This document shows, one piece after another, positions 57,088 to 63,594 of a stretch of DNA of 64,000 nt. The notes beneath the pieces were generated by a model. The model made no database searches and had not been told where the DNA came from. It saw only the letters and a program-made list of their open reading frames with translations. Positions within the stretch are counted from its first letter, which is position 1. Each line of letters begins with the position of its first letter. The stretch is from Plotosus lineatus (taxonomy: Eukaryota > Chordata > Actinopteri > Siluriformes > Plotosidae), in contig CM045731.1 in the NCBI GenBank assembly GCA_024760905.1, positions 26,127,501 through 26,191,500 on the forward strand, given 5' to 3'. Made by a program: the position numbers and the translations under genes.

Positions 57088-58524
57088 CATTTCATAATAA
57101 ACAAGCAAGACTTGAACAAAAGTAATGACACCTGGTGTTACAGGAAGATTTAATGGCACACCACTGTCTCACCATGTACTTGCCATTTTGTCCCCTCCCC
57201 CCCACCACCATTTATGGGTGTGACTCAACATATATTCTGGACATGCATGATACATTTTTTTCATAATCTTTTTTTTTTTTTCCTCCATGAAGAAAAATGT
57301 TGTGAACAAAGTTGTAAGTGGCTCTACTTCACTAACTGAAGTTTTAACATCAGACTTCTGGTATTGGGGTTTGTGTGGGGCAGCTGGCTGGGCGTGGTCT
57401 AATTAAAGGCAGAGATCACCTGATGTGGGTATTGCTGCAGTTTATATCCGGAAGCATCCAGAAGAATGCACTGGCTGACTTCCTCCCAGTCATGAAGCTA
57501 TTTGATCTGCTTTACCCAGAGAAAGAGGTACAGAAATACAGTACACCCCCCTACTAATATTTCTTATGTACATATTGTAGTTCTCACCAAAACAGTTTAC
57601 ACAGTACTTTTATTCTACATTCACCGAAAAAAAGCTCACATTATTTAAGGTTTGGTCACACAAGATTGGTTGGTGGTTGTTTGTTTCGGAGTTTGATCAG
57701 GAAGTGATGCTAATGTTTTTCCAGTGTCAGTGGTTCTGGTTGAAGGTGTGTGTGTGTGTGTGTGTTGTAGTGTATTCCTGTACCAGACATCAACAAGCCA
57801 CAGTCAACGCATGCCTTTGCCATGACCTGCATTTGGATCCATTTGAACCGCAAAGCCCAGAACGACAACTCTAAACTTCAGATTCCTATTCCGCACTCTC
57901 TCAAACTACATCACGAGTAACACACACACACACACTTCTTAAAATATCTTTTTAAAACTTTTTCTCATTAAAGTAATTTTAAACTGAGTGGAAGCAGATG
58001 ATAAACTAAATCATACAATATCACTTTTGAAGATGTAATTTTCCACTCTTTTTCAGTACCAAAAACTCTAAAAAGGTAAATATTGAAAAAGGAAGAATTT
58101 TAATGATCTTTTTGCGGATATTAAATATTCAAAAAACAAATAAAACTTGGTATGCAGTACTTTTTATGTCCAGCATATGGTGCTGTAGCTGCACGTCAGG
58201 ACCTCTGATGTATATTTACTGTGAGTTTTAGGTGGATGGTCTTTCTCAGGGATGTAAATGTACGTGTCCTTTGCTCAGGTTTCTACAGCAAAGCCTACGC
58301 AGTAAGAGCCTGCCCATGACCGACTACAAGATCGCTCTTCTGTGTAACGCCTACTCCACCAACTCTGAATGTTTCACGCTGCCCATGGGGGTCCTGGTGG
58401 AGACCATCTACGGTAACGGTACCGTACGCATCACACTGCCTGGGACCAACTGTATGGCCTCATGTTCTACCACACCACTGCCCATGAATCTGCTCGACTC
58501 ACTCACTGTCCATGCCAAAATGAG
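31982..58524 (+). CDS. med23: med23, Mediator complex subunit 23, 5' part (14 exons)
   Basis: MED23 is a tail-module subunit of the Mediator coactivator in the nucleus that links activators such as ELK1 to RNA polymerase II (established). Fourteen exons join in frame: 31982-32032, 32506-32537, 32656-32743, 32962-33086, 37088-37199, 37279-37377, 37582-37683, 42664-42733, 42879-42991, 47289-47384, 56157-56357, 57384-57527, 57771-57916, 58279-58524. Together they give 541 codons plus two bases, roughly the first 40% of the protein (human is about 1368 residues). Identity to remembered human MED23 is very high throughout, for example KIIGGVDYK, AVVQQLL, VVNNSGAICNSWKLDPATLR, NMLGLNKQ, DDGGTSQLLWQHLSSQLIFF and LLCNAYSTNSECFTLPMG. 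No frameshift or stop is seen. Introns 4, 7, 9 and 10 are swollen by transposons. The next exon is beyond 64000. Confidence 0.96.
32033..32505 (+). other. med23 intron 1, no feature recognised
   Basis: AT-rich intron between exons 1 and 2 without repeats that I recognise. A (CATA)n run follows exon 2 at about 32562-32590. Confidence 0.5.
32506..32537 (+). CDS. med23: med23 exon 2
   Basis: A 32-nt exon encoding KTEAIEEAFP plus two bases. The acceptor is gaaaaaag, weak in pyrimidines, but this frame and the conserved KTE...EEAFPG match require it. Donor gtaagt. Confidence 0.85.
32656..32743 (+). CDS. med23: med23 exon 3
   Basis: Encodes MFMDTPEDEQTKLVSCLGAF and SQYWGSLPQ. Acceptor aactccag, donor gtcagg, phase 0 out. 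Confidence 0.95.
32962..33086 (+). CDS. med23: med23 exon 4
   Basis: Encodes ESHEQCVQWIVRFIH and SPKRISFLYDCLAMAV through LLPP plus two bases. Acceptor catgcag, donor gtatac, phase 2 out. Intron 4 (4 kb) follows with nested transposons. Confidence 0.95.
33143..33505 (+). mobile_element. SINE type B with 12-bp target duplication (med23 intron 4)
   Basis: Flanked by GGTAGTATAAAG at 33131-33142 and 33506-33517. Full head, body and RTE-derived 3' end. It lies 45 bases from the exon 4 donor. Confidence 0.92.
33740..33870 (+). repeat. AP-1-like word repeat, left part
   Basis: Runs of TATGAGTCAGTATGGA-type words, similar to 31155-31510. They stop where the RTE copy begins and resume at 36515-36700 after it ends. 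Confidence 0.65.
33871..36513 (+). mobile_element. RTE-like LINE, 5'-truncated, split by a Tc1 element
   Basis: RT-domain sequence at 33871-34014 (CLVPLWVWRK region of the family, then REELWYCMRKSGVAE) continues at 35601-36513 (VGVTEEFKVEV, LHQGSALSPFLFA, FANDI in place of FADD, ends CCCTGAAGGGAACAGCC). The FADD-to-FAND change would remove a catalytic aspartate. Several frameshifts. Confidence 0.88.
34015..35600 (-). mobile_element. Tc1-like DNA transposon inside the RTE copy
   Basis: The terminal inverted repeats are CAGTGCTGTGCAAACGTTTT at 34015 and its near complement ending AGCACTG at 35600, flanked by TA duplications (34013-34014 and 35601-35602). A minus-strand open frame at 34744-35238 encodes the N-terminal paired-like HTH region (MPHSSKLQKQTTKKIVEMSQ, TIRKTRGKNGIHG). 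The rest of the transposase is broken by stops. 1586 bp. Confidence 0.92.
36515..36700 (+). repeat. AP-1-like word repeat, right part
   Basis: Continues the pattern at 33740-33870 (TCAGTATGAAATGAGTTGAA, ATGAGTCAATGAG). The LINE apparently inserted within it. Confidence 0.6.
36702..36990 (-). mobile_element. SINE type D, diverged (med23 intron 4)
   Basis: Matches the type D layout (AAGTCTGTTGTTGGCTTTTT, CCCCTGGATGGGATGCTAGT, ACTGGTACCCATTTACACC) with the head at the right (CATGAGGCCAGCACCC). It ends about 100 bases before exon 5. Confidence 0.75.
37088..37199 (+). CDS. med23: med23 exon 5
   Basis: Completes K99 and encodes MVCQALIGSETLEWERTQLW and KIIGGVDYK. Acceptor tgtgcag, donor gtacag, phase 0. 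Confidence 0.95.
37279..37377 (+). CDS. med23: med23 exon 6
   Basis: Encodes GVRDLLKAVLDKIQTIPNLV and SSAVVQQLLSARE. Acceptor gtgtgcag, donor gtacag. The intron before it is only 79 bases. Confidence 0.95.
37582..37683 (+). CDS. med23: med23 exon 7
   Basis: Encodes VVEYILDRNACLLPAYFAVT and EIRKLYPEGQLSHW. Acceptor tatggaag, donor gtatgg. A 5-kb intron with several DNA transposons follows. Confidence 0.95.
37920..37990. mobile_element. Mariner-like terminal fragment
   Basis: Contains GGTGTTTCCATTATTTTGTC followed by CACCCCCTG, a terminal-repeat pattern common among fish mariner-like elements (from memory). No partner end found. Confidence 0.45.
38590..38900 (+). mobile_element. Tigger-like remnant
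   Basis: Starts with CAGTAGGCTCTTGACCATTC and GCGGTTTTGCATTTGCGG, a Tigger-type end, and runs into a decayed coding block (CAGAAAAAGATAATGAAG). The homologous end recurs at 62315. Confidence 0.6.
39119..41592. mobile_element. Tigger-like element hosting nested transposons
   Basis: Left end CAGATGCTTCCCAACTTATG and right end GTAAGTCGGGGAGCGTCTG are inverted copies and both abut TA. A second Tigger-type end (CAGTCGGCCCCCCACCTACG at 39311) and a Tc1 element sit inside. Copies of the outer end recur at 43522 and 63233. No intact transposase. Confidence 0.6.
39529..40850 (-). mobile_element. Tc1-like transposon with decayed transposase
   Basis: TCTCAAAAAATTAGCATAT at 39551-39569 is the exact reverse complement of 40728-40746. 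An outer copy of the same motif occurs at 39534, so it has an IR/DR layout. Minus-strand frames encode the DDE part: FFSDESKFCMSFGNQGARVW, MVWGAMSAAGVGPLCFIKG and SPDLNPIENLWDIVKRKLRD. Frameshifts separate them, and a segment between HTH and catalytic parts is missing. Confidence 0.88.
41600..42663 (+). other. med23 intron 7, right part, nothing recognised
   Basis: A short TAA run at 42069-42092 and otherwise unique-looking sequence up to exon 8. Confidence 0.45.
42664..42733 (+). CDS. med23: med23 exon 8
   Basis: Encodes LLGSLISDFVDSFRPTARIN and SIC plus one base. Acceptor tccttcag, donor gtgagt, phase 1. Confidence 0.95.
42785..42822 (+). repeat. (AC)19 microsatellite before med23 exon 9
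   Basis: Pure AC units 56 bases upstream of the exon 9 acceptor, inside a 145-base intron. Confidence 0.92.
42879..42991 (+). CDS. med23: med23 exon 9
   Basis: Encodes RCSLLPVVNNSGAICNSWKL and DPATLRFPLRGMLPYDK. Acceptor tgtatcag, donor gtgcgc. An (AC)n run at 42785-42822 sits in the short intron before it. Confidence 0.96.
43522..43780 (+). mobile_element. Tigger-like end fragment
   Basis: Begins CAGACGCTCCCCGACTTACG and matches the segments at 39120 and 63233. A possible diverged type A SINE tail follows at 43790-43870. Confidence 0.6.
44370..44466 (+). mobile_element. Tigger-like end fragment
   Basis: CAGTCGGCCCCCAACTTACG followed by GGGTTACGAAAAACATTTTC. It is cut by the RTE LINE that begins at 44467. 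Confidence 0.65.
44467..46575 (-). mobile_element. RTE-like LINE, 5'-truncated, longest RT open frame
   Basis: Reads right to left from about 46575 to the CTTCTTCTTTTCC tail at 44467. A 332-codon frame (44780-45778) covers the RT core: NYRGIKLMSH, FVDLEKAYDRVPREELWY, LHQGSALSPFLFA and FADD (complement of 45236-45247). The catalytic box is intact. Frameshifts occur before and after it. It lacks the endonuclease. Located in med23 intron 9, antisense to the gene. Confidence 0.92.
46576..47160 (-). mobile_element. Pogo-like remnant
   Basis: A minus-strand segment translates as MSPKRKSYSADYKLQEVKYA, typical of pogo-like transposase starts, and the right end carries GACTTATAGTCCGGAAAATA, a known-looking terminal motif. 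Related segments occur at 61380-62310. Confidence 0.65.
47289..47384 (+). CDS. med23: med23 exon 10
   Basis: Encodes DLFEPQTGLLRYVLEQPYSR and DMVCNMLGLNKQ. Acceptor cggttccag, donor gtacgt. Phase 0 on both sides. Confidence 0.96.
47385..47998 (+). other. med23 intron between exon 10 and the microexon
   Basis: Contains T-rich tracts at 47827-47865 and 47930-47955, the latter forming part of the presumed pyrimidine tract for the microexon. No transposon recognised. Confidence 0.5.
47999..48016 (+). CDS. med23: med23 candidate 18-nt microexon (TLNIAQ)
   Basis: Between exons 10 and 11, a gctctag acceptor with a TGC motif abutting it and a gtatgt donor enclose exactly 18 nt. These encode TLNIAQ in phase 0, so inclusion keeps the med23 frame (LGLNKQ-TLNIAQ-HKQRCP). 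A T-rich tract lies 40-70 bases upstream. I recall human MED23 isoforms differing by six residues here but cannot verify it. Confidence 0.7.
48428..49080. mobile_element. Possible non-autonomous hAT-like element
   Basis: The left end CACTGGTCACCAACCCTC and the right end, with GGTTGGTGACCAATA, are inverted relative to each other. No convincing 8-bp duplication. Confidence 0.45.
49088..50002. mobile_element. Tc1-like remnant
   Basis: The left end CTTGCATAAGTATTCACCCC and the right end GGGGGTTGAATACTTATAC are inverted copies. The interior is decayed with no open transposase. Confidence 0.7.
50011..51866 (+). mobile_element. Tc1-like transposon, inactivated, carrying a SINE
   Basis: The terminal motif CAGTTGTGTTTAAAATAATG at the left is repeated inverted as TATTTTGAACACACAACTG at the right. 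A second motif copy at 50187 gives an IR/DR layout. Transposase traces are broken (PDPQTLTQ at the DLNPIEN position, QRCPAVLRT). A tRNA-derived SINE interrupts it at 50756-51010. Confidence 0.82.
50756..51010 (+). mobile_element. tRNA-derived SINE (fifth family, TTG-repeat tail)
   Basis: The head has box A (TAGCTCAGTTGGTAGAGC) and box B (AGTTCGAATCCGG). A body with GCGCTGCACAGTGGCGACAG follows, then an AATAAAGAGTTG and (TTTG)n tail. The acceptor stem does not close, so it is not a functional tRNA gene. Confidence 0.82.
51867..52720 (+). other. med23 intron 10 stretch, no gene seen
   Basis: T- and A-runs (51871-51889, 51923-51946, 52410-52435) and otherwise unique-looking sequence. Confidence 0.4.
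52730..52980. mobile_element. Diverged SINE-like repeat
   Basis: GGATCGGGATTCGAACTGGA resembles a tRNA-like box B, and GAAGTGCCCTTATGCAAGCC with ACCTAACCCCAAAATGCTC resembles a body block common in fish SINEs. Orientation and family not settled. Confidence 0.45.
52981..53320 (-). mobile_element. SINE type B (med23 intron 10)
   Basis: RTE-derived end at the left (TTTCCTTTCGGCTTTTTCCC), body, and tRNA-like head at the right (GGACTCGAACCCCCAAC). Confidence 0.87.
53462..53795 (+). mobile_element. SINE type A (med23 intron 10)
   Basis: Head GGTCAGTGATGGCCTGATGG, box B GGGGATCAAGCCCC, body and L2-like tail ending GTTTAAGCGGTTGAATGA. Moderately diverged. Confidence 0.82.
53796..54613 (+). other. 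med23 intron 10 stretch, nothing recognised
   Basis: About 800 bases with a short (CAAA)n run near 54006-54025. No coding, RNA or transposon feature seen. Confidence 0.4.
54614..54890 (+). mobile_element. SINE type C (med23 intron 10)
   Basis: Head GGGCACCATGTTGGCGTAGC with GGTTAGCACGTCCACCTCAC, body and a decayed L2-like tail ending GTGAATGAAT. Confidence 0.78.
55400..55590 (-). mobile_element. SINE type C, head half
   Basis: Body block GGAGGAAACTGGAGTACTC and head with GGAATCGAGCCCTGGCC and CACTACGCCACCATGCCGCC in reverse. Confidence 0.8.
56105..56154 (+). repeat. (CT)8(GT)17 abutting the med23 exon 11 acceptor
   Basis: A compound microsatellite whose last GT is followed directly by the acceptor AG at 56155-56156. 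Confidence 0.95.
56157..56357 (+). CDS. med23: med23 exon 11
   Basis: Encodes HKQRCPVLEEQLVDLVVYAM through FASFPHMVLSLHQK, 67 codons, phase 0. The acceptor is preceded by (CT)8 and (GT)17 running straight into the AG. The donor is gtctcc. Confidence 0.96.
56565..56840 (-). mobile_element. SINE type D (med23 intron 11)
   Basis: AAGTCTGTTGGGTTTTTACA at the left and the tRNA-like head at the right (CACCCTAACCACTACACCTCC in part). A short internal deletion after ACTGGTACC. Confidence 0.82.
56848..57050 (-). mobile_element. SINE type C, head half
   Basis: TGTGGGAGGAAACCAGAG, GAATTTGAACCCAGGACC and the TTAACCACTACACTGTCATG head in reverse. A T run at 57052-57079 follows. Confidence 0.75.
57384..57527 (+). 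CDS. med23: med23 exon 12
   Basis: Encodes LAGRGLIKGRDHLMWVLLQF through LLYPEKE, 48 codons, phase 0. Acceptor tggggcag, donor gtacag. Confidence 0.96.
57746..57765 (+). repeat. (GT)10 abutting the med23 exon 13 acceptor
   Basis: The run ends five bases before the exon (TGTAG remains), so it occupies the whole pyrimidine-tract position. Confidence 0.92.
57771..57916 (+). CDS. med23: med23 exon 13
   Basis: Encodes CIPVPDINKPQSTHAFAMTC and IWIHLNRKAQNDNSKLQIPI, ending LHH plus two bases. A (GT)10 run abuts the acceptor TTGTAG. Donor gtaaca, phase 2. Confidence 0.95.
58279..58524 (+). CDS. med23: med23 exon 14
   Basis: Encodes FLQQSLRSKSLPMTDYKIAL through DSLTVHAKM plus two bases. Acceptor ttgctcag, donor gtgagc, phase 2. 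This is the last med23 exon in the window. Confidence 0.96.
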
Positions 58525-58833
58525 GTGAGCTCCACTGCCATCTTATGTATTTACATTTACAGGATCCCTCAATTTCCGTGGTTAATGGGGACCGAGACAC
58601 ACACCCGTGACCGCCAATTTCCGTAAAGTAGGATTGATCCCTCCTGACTGACGTATACGTACACACATACGTGTATATCTTCTTCTTTTCCTTTCGGCTT
58701 TTCCCTTCAGGGGTCGCCACAGTGAATCATCTGCCTCCATCTCACCCTATCCTTTGCATCTTCTCTGACACTAATTACCTTCATGTCCTCCTTCACCACA
58801 TCCACGAATCATCTCTTTGGTCTTCTTCTAGGC

Positions 58834-60166
58834 CAGGGGTCGGCAACCCGCGGCTCCGGAGCCGCGTGCGGCTCTTTCACCTTTCTGGTGCGGCTCCATG
58901 GCTTTTCAAAATAAAGTTGTGCTTTACGGTGGCTGACTGGTGCACCACAAAGTGCTTAGTTACTCACACAGCAAAGGGCCGGTGTGGGTGCAGGTTTTCA
59001 CTTCAACCAAACAATAGCCACACCTTCCACCTGTTCCCACCAATCACTGATAATCAAAAGAAAAGAAAAAAAACCTAGAGTGGACATTACTATTTCAATT
59101 CTGAATTGGAGCCATCTTCGTGAGCCACCTTGCTTTAAGTCTTAAACAGTCATGTGATCCCACCAAGATGGCCCCACTTCAGAATTGAAACAGTGATGTC
59201 CTATCTAGGTTTTTTTCACCTGAATGATCTGGGTACCCTTCCAATGCTCTTTTCGGGTTGAAAATTACATAGATGAAAATTAAGAGTCACAGATGTGGCG
59301 GATATTTATTTGGTGTGGGCGGGTGATTTTGTGTGTGTCCACAAGAACACAAGAACACACACAAAATCACCCGCCCACACCAAATAAATATAAAAGAGCC
59401 CTAAAAGAGCTCATGGCAAGCAGCAGGCCGGTGGGAGAGAGATTTTTTTCTGCCACCAGGGTTTGTAATTCAGGAACAGAAATCACAGCTGAAGGAAGAG
59501 ATGTGGATGAGATTTGTTTATACACAGCAATCTCCAGATTAAATAACTGTCCTCACTGTGGTTCAGTATCCACTCTGAGAATGGGTCGGTCAGTGCAGCA
59601 TTAAGCATTAATATTTATTTAAAAGAATGTTGAGCAGGCTCCTTCTGAAAATAAGTCTTCAAATACTTTTCTGTGTTGGTGTCATTTTTGTAAATTAAAA
59701 CTATGACAAAACAACATTAATATAACGAATAAAGAAAAGAAGATCCACGAAGGGCGTGATTGGTGAGGTTGGCAACCCAACCCGTTACACATCTGGCTGC
59801 AGCCCGTCCCGCGCTTCGTGGGATGGATATTCTTTTTCTTTATAAAAACACAAGAAGCATTCGAACACATTCATTCATTTTCTGAAGCGCTTAATTCTAA
59901 TTCGGGTCGCGGGGAGGCTGGCAATTTTTTTTTAATCTAAATGTTTTTGTTGCAAACAGAATTGTAATTTAATGGTCTCTGCAGTCGTTTAAATCAATGT
60001 AACATATTGTTATTTTATATTAACATGAAGGAAAAAGGGGAAAAACATTATATGCAGTGTGATTTGATTTAAAATGTCAAAAAAGGATTTGTGGCTCCCA
60101 GTGTTTTCTTTAATGTGGAAAACGGGTCCAAATGGCTCTTTGAATGGCAAAGGTTGCCGACCCCTG
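58834..60166. mobile_element. hAT-like DNA transposon with 8-bp target duplication
   Basis: The ends CAGGGGTCGGCAACC at 58834 and GGTTGCCGACCCCTG at 60152-60166 are exact inverted repeats, flanked by TTCTAGGC at 58826-58833 and 60167-60174. 1333 bp with no transposase frame, so non-autonomous or decayed. A truncated type A SINE tail lies inside at about 59868-59925. Confidence 0.92.
59302..59391. repeat. 37-bp perfect palindrome arms inside the hAT element
   Basis: Arms 59302-59338 and 59355-59391 are exact reverse complements around a 16-base loop rich in ACAAGA. Confidence 0.93.
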
Positions 60167-60490
60167 TTCTAGGCCTTCTGCCTGGTAGTTCCAACCTCAG
60201 CATCCTACGACCAATATACCCACCATCCCTTTTGTGTACATGTCCAGACCATCTCAATCTAGCCTCTCTGACTTTGTCTCTAAAACGTCTTACATGTGCT
60301 GTCCCTCTGATGTGCTCATTCCTGATCCTATCCATCCTCGTTACTCCCAAAGAGAATCTCAACATTTTCATCTCTGCTACCTCCAGCTCTGCCTCCTGTC
60401 TTTTCCCCATGGCCACTGTTTCTAAAACATACAACATCGCTGCCCTCATCACAGTCTTGTACACTTTGCCTTTCATCCTTACAGTGTACT

Positions 60491-61379
60491 TTGTGTGTAA
60501 TGTCATACTTTTGAGAGATTAGGAGCTCATTTTAACATAAATGACCATCAAAAAGCACTATACGCAGTATACAGTTTTAACCCGGGGATTACTAGCAGGG
60601 GCTGAACCAATGCAGAACAAACCCTCCCCATCCCCAGTCAAGTGACTTGAACACCTTGGGCCAGGTTGTTCAGCACAAGTATAGAAGAAGCGAGCAAAAT
60701 TTTAGGTGATAAAACTCCCCGCATACTAAAGGATCTGACCTTTTGGCTGGTTCCTTCTGGTGAGGCTCTGCTCGCATTCATTAGCCTTTGATTCCCCCCC
60801 CCCTGAAGAAATTCTGTTGGAACAGCATCTGGTTTTTGATACAAAAAACTTGGCTTTGTGCCAAGTAGTTCTACCTGGGGTCATGCTGATACATCGACTT
60901 GGAGTGGTCTTCACAGAGTAATGAATTGCGTCTGAAAGGAACCGTTTTCAGAGTAGGACTTGTGCTAATGTTATGTTTGCACGATTTCTGCTCTTGTCAT
61001 TTGTGCAGCTGTATAGTTTGCACTCCACCCTTTTGCTGGTGACACAGTTCAGCATTGGCCAATAATGTTGTCTTAGGCTGCGGTCTTCTACACACAGCCC
61101 AGCCAAGGACAAAACAATGAGTTTGTGTCACAACCAGGGATGGAACAGGGAATGAAAAACATTCCACATGTCACTGCTCATGCCTACTAGTAGTAGTAGT
61201 AGTGTGGCAGCACTCGCGTGTACTGAACAAAGACTGGTGTTTCCTGATATAACCACTGATGTCAAACTTAATAGTTTTAAAGAGCTAAAAATTCAAATTG
61301 ATCACAGACACAGTTTAAGGTTGCTATAACATTAATAAGAACAGGAAGTTACTTTTTTGAGGGGAACTGCCTTTTTTAA
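60491..61379 (+). other. med23 intron 14 stretch, nothing recognised
   Basis: About 890 bases after the RTE fragment. A short TAG run at 61189-61203. No exon, RNA or transposon end recognised. Confidence 0.4.
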
Positions 61380-62310
61380 TTACAGTATTTTCCAGAATAT
61401 GTCGCTCCAGAGTACAAGTCACATTGGCCAAAAATACATAATAAAGAAGAAAAACATATAAAAGCGCACTGGACTATAAGTTGCAAACTCATGGAAACCG
61501 TCTACCATGGCTTAGAAATCTGCTGGCACTTTTTGGGACATTGTGGTCCTCATTCTGATAGAGAGGCGGTTGCGTTGGATGAAGTGGTAACACCAAGGAA
61601 ATCCTCACGCAAAGTCATTTATATTCATCTCCTTGCCAGCTGCCTGGACGTGGATACGCAACTGCACTGTTGACAAGCGTCTCCCTGAGGCTCAAGGCCC
61701 CATATGCGAACTCGTTCCTCGAGCTGTGGCCATCTAGCTTTTAGCCCGCAATTAGCTTTTAGTCCTTGATGAGCTTTTTTTGTTTTCTTCATTGCAGTAA
61801 TAATAATCTCTGCTTTTCTGCCCCTTTGTTGCCTTCTTGCGGTTGTGAGTGTAAAAATAAACATGTGAAATTGTTATTATTATGAACAGAATTATATGTA
61901 ATTTTACTACCTGGACATGGAGATGCAGCTGCATTGTTGTCAAGCCTCTCTCTGCAGCACGTTCTTCAAGTACCCATGTGCCAGCTCGTCCCTCTAGCTG
62001 TGGCCATCTAGCTTTTAGCCCACTATTTATTTTTACTTTTTTATTTTTTTTCTCCCTTCATTACAGTAATAGTAATCTCCGCGTTTCTCGTTCACTCCAA
62101 ACTTTCTTTCTGCTGCTTGATTACCATTTTTCTTCTGCATATTTCACTACTTGCAGCTTGTAATCCACAGAATAAGATTTTATTTTTGAGGCCATTTCTT
62201 CAGTGGTGGATGAGCAGATAGTGGTACCCAAGCCTCGAGTGCCCTCTTGTGGTTGTGAGTGTAAAAATAACAAACGTGAAATTATGTTCATTATTATTAT
62301 GATGAACAGA
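61380..62310 (-). mobile_element. Pogo-like remnants, partly duplicated
   Basis: Left end ACAGTATTTTCCAGAATATG; two successive copies of the TTGTGGTTGTGAGTGTAAAA block (61830, 62250); the minus strand encodes KIKSYSVDYKLQVVKYAEEK near 62120. No intact transposase. Confidence 0.6.
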
Positions 62311-62314
62311 ATTC

Positions 62315-62690
62315 CAGTAGGCCCTGGACTATTCACGGTTTTGCACTCGCGCCCCTGCATGTTCGCAGATTGCCGAGTAACTGTCACTTGAGTCAAATTC
62401 AGCCAATGGCTGTTCTCTCTCCTGCTGATTGGTTGAGATGATGTATACGCCCCCTTTTTCTCATTTGCGCACACATTGTGCATGTGCTTTTTTTATTTAT
62501 TTTTTTTAATTAATTAATTTATTTTTTTGTGTTTTTAATTACAAATAAGCTCCGTCATACCACCCAAACGCTGCGCACCTTCTCAGGCTTCTGGTGAAGC
62601 ATCGAAGTGCCAGAAAAAGGTCATGACGCTGCATGAAAAAGTACAACTGCTTGATATGATTCAGGAAGGAAAGTTATTTTAAAGAGTTCC
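62315..62690 (+). mobile_element. Tigger-like remnant
   Basis: CAGTAGGCCCTGGACTATTC followed by ACGGTTTTGCACTCGC, homologous to 38590. The coding trace CAGAAAAAGGTCATGACGC near 62612 translates as QKKVMTLHEKVQLLDMIQEG, a Tigger-type start. Confidence 0.6.
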
Positions 62691-63232
62691 GGCACTTCCC
62701 GGACAGGTGTAAAGCACGTATCAGCCACACCCCTTCTCTGCTGGAGCCTAGTATTAAGTTTACCTCAGGATAATGTTTAATCATATTTCATACTTGTATT
62801 ATGATATCTTTCTGTAGATTTTATTCCATTTCTATTACTACTTGTTCTTCAATTTCATTTCACTTTCGACCTCGGACAGACCTGTTCGTATCTCTGGATG
62901 TTTGCAAAACGAATGTTGGTAAGTTGGGGAGAATCCGTATTTATATTTTTAAAAATATTTATTATAAGCATTTATAGCATTGGATATGTATTTATTGATA
63001 TTATATACACCTGTACATGTACGTATACGTCAGTCGGTGGGGTGGGGTGATCCTACTTCGCAGATTTTGATGGTCGCATGGGGATCTTGGGCCCAATTAA
63101 ATCTGGAAAGTGAGGGATCCCTGAAAATGCAATGCCTCCCTCTAGTGGGCATTTTTGAAAACTACAGTGCTGCATGTTTATCCAAGTTTATTACACTTAA
63201 TCACTTCATTTCTTTTAATATAATGTATACAG
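62691..63232 (+). other. med23 intron 14, right part, nothing recognised
   Basis: No exon matching the next conserved MED23 segment was found here or anywhere to 64000. Confidence 0.45.
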
Positions 63233-63570
63233 ATGCTCCCCGACGTACGATTTTATTTGGTTCCGGACGGCCGAGCGTAAGTTGATACAGTGACATGTGA
63301 CTTATGACGCTCATACTGGACTATACATCCATAAATACCCTTACCGTATCTCATAAAACACCCCTAACTTAATTATTATAAACTTATCAACATTAATTTC
63401 AAATAAATTAATTTCAAGCAAAATTATTTCAAATTGATAAATTTTAATCAAATTCACTCATCAAATAGGGTATCAAATATAATCTTTAACATTCTCTATG
63501 ATGCGAGTGTGTGTGTGTGTGTGTGTGTATATTACAATATGCTAATTTTTTGAGAAGGACTAGTATATTT
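63233..63570 (+). mobile_element. Tigger-like end with a Tc1 terminal motif
   Basis: CAGATGCTCCCCGACGTACG begins the Tigger-type end seen at 39119 and 43522. The motif ATATGCTAATTTTTTGAGA at 63538-63556 equals the Tc1 terminal repeat at 40728-40746. A (GT)n run lies between. Confidence 0.6.
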
Positions 63571-63594
63571 TATATAGTGTGTGCGTGTCCATGA

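Larger units (their letters stand above)
58678..60490 (-). mobile_element. RTE-like LINE 3' fragment split by a hAT element
   Basis: 58678-58833 is the 3' end (CTTTTCCTTTCGGCTTTTCC, AGGGGTCGCCACAGTGAATC). 60167-60490 continues upstream into the C-terminal RT region (minus strand: MLYVLETVAMGKRQEAELEV). The gap is a hAT element. Confidence 0.88.
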
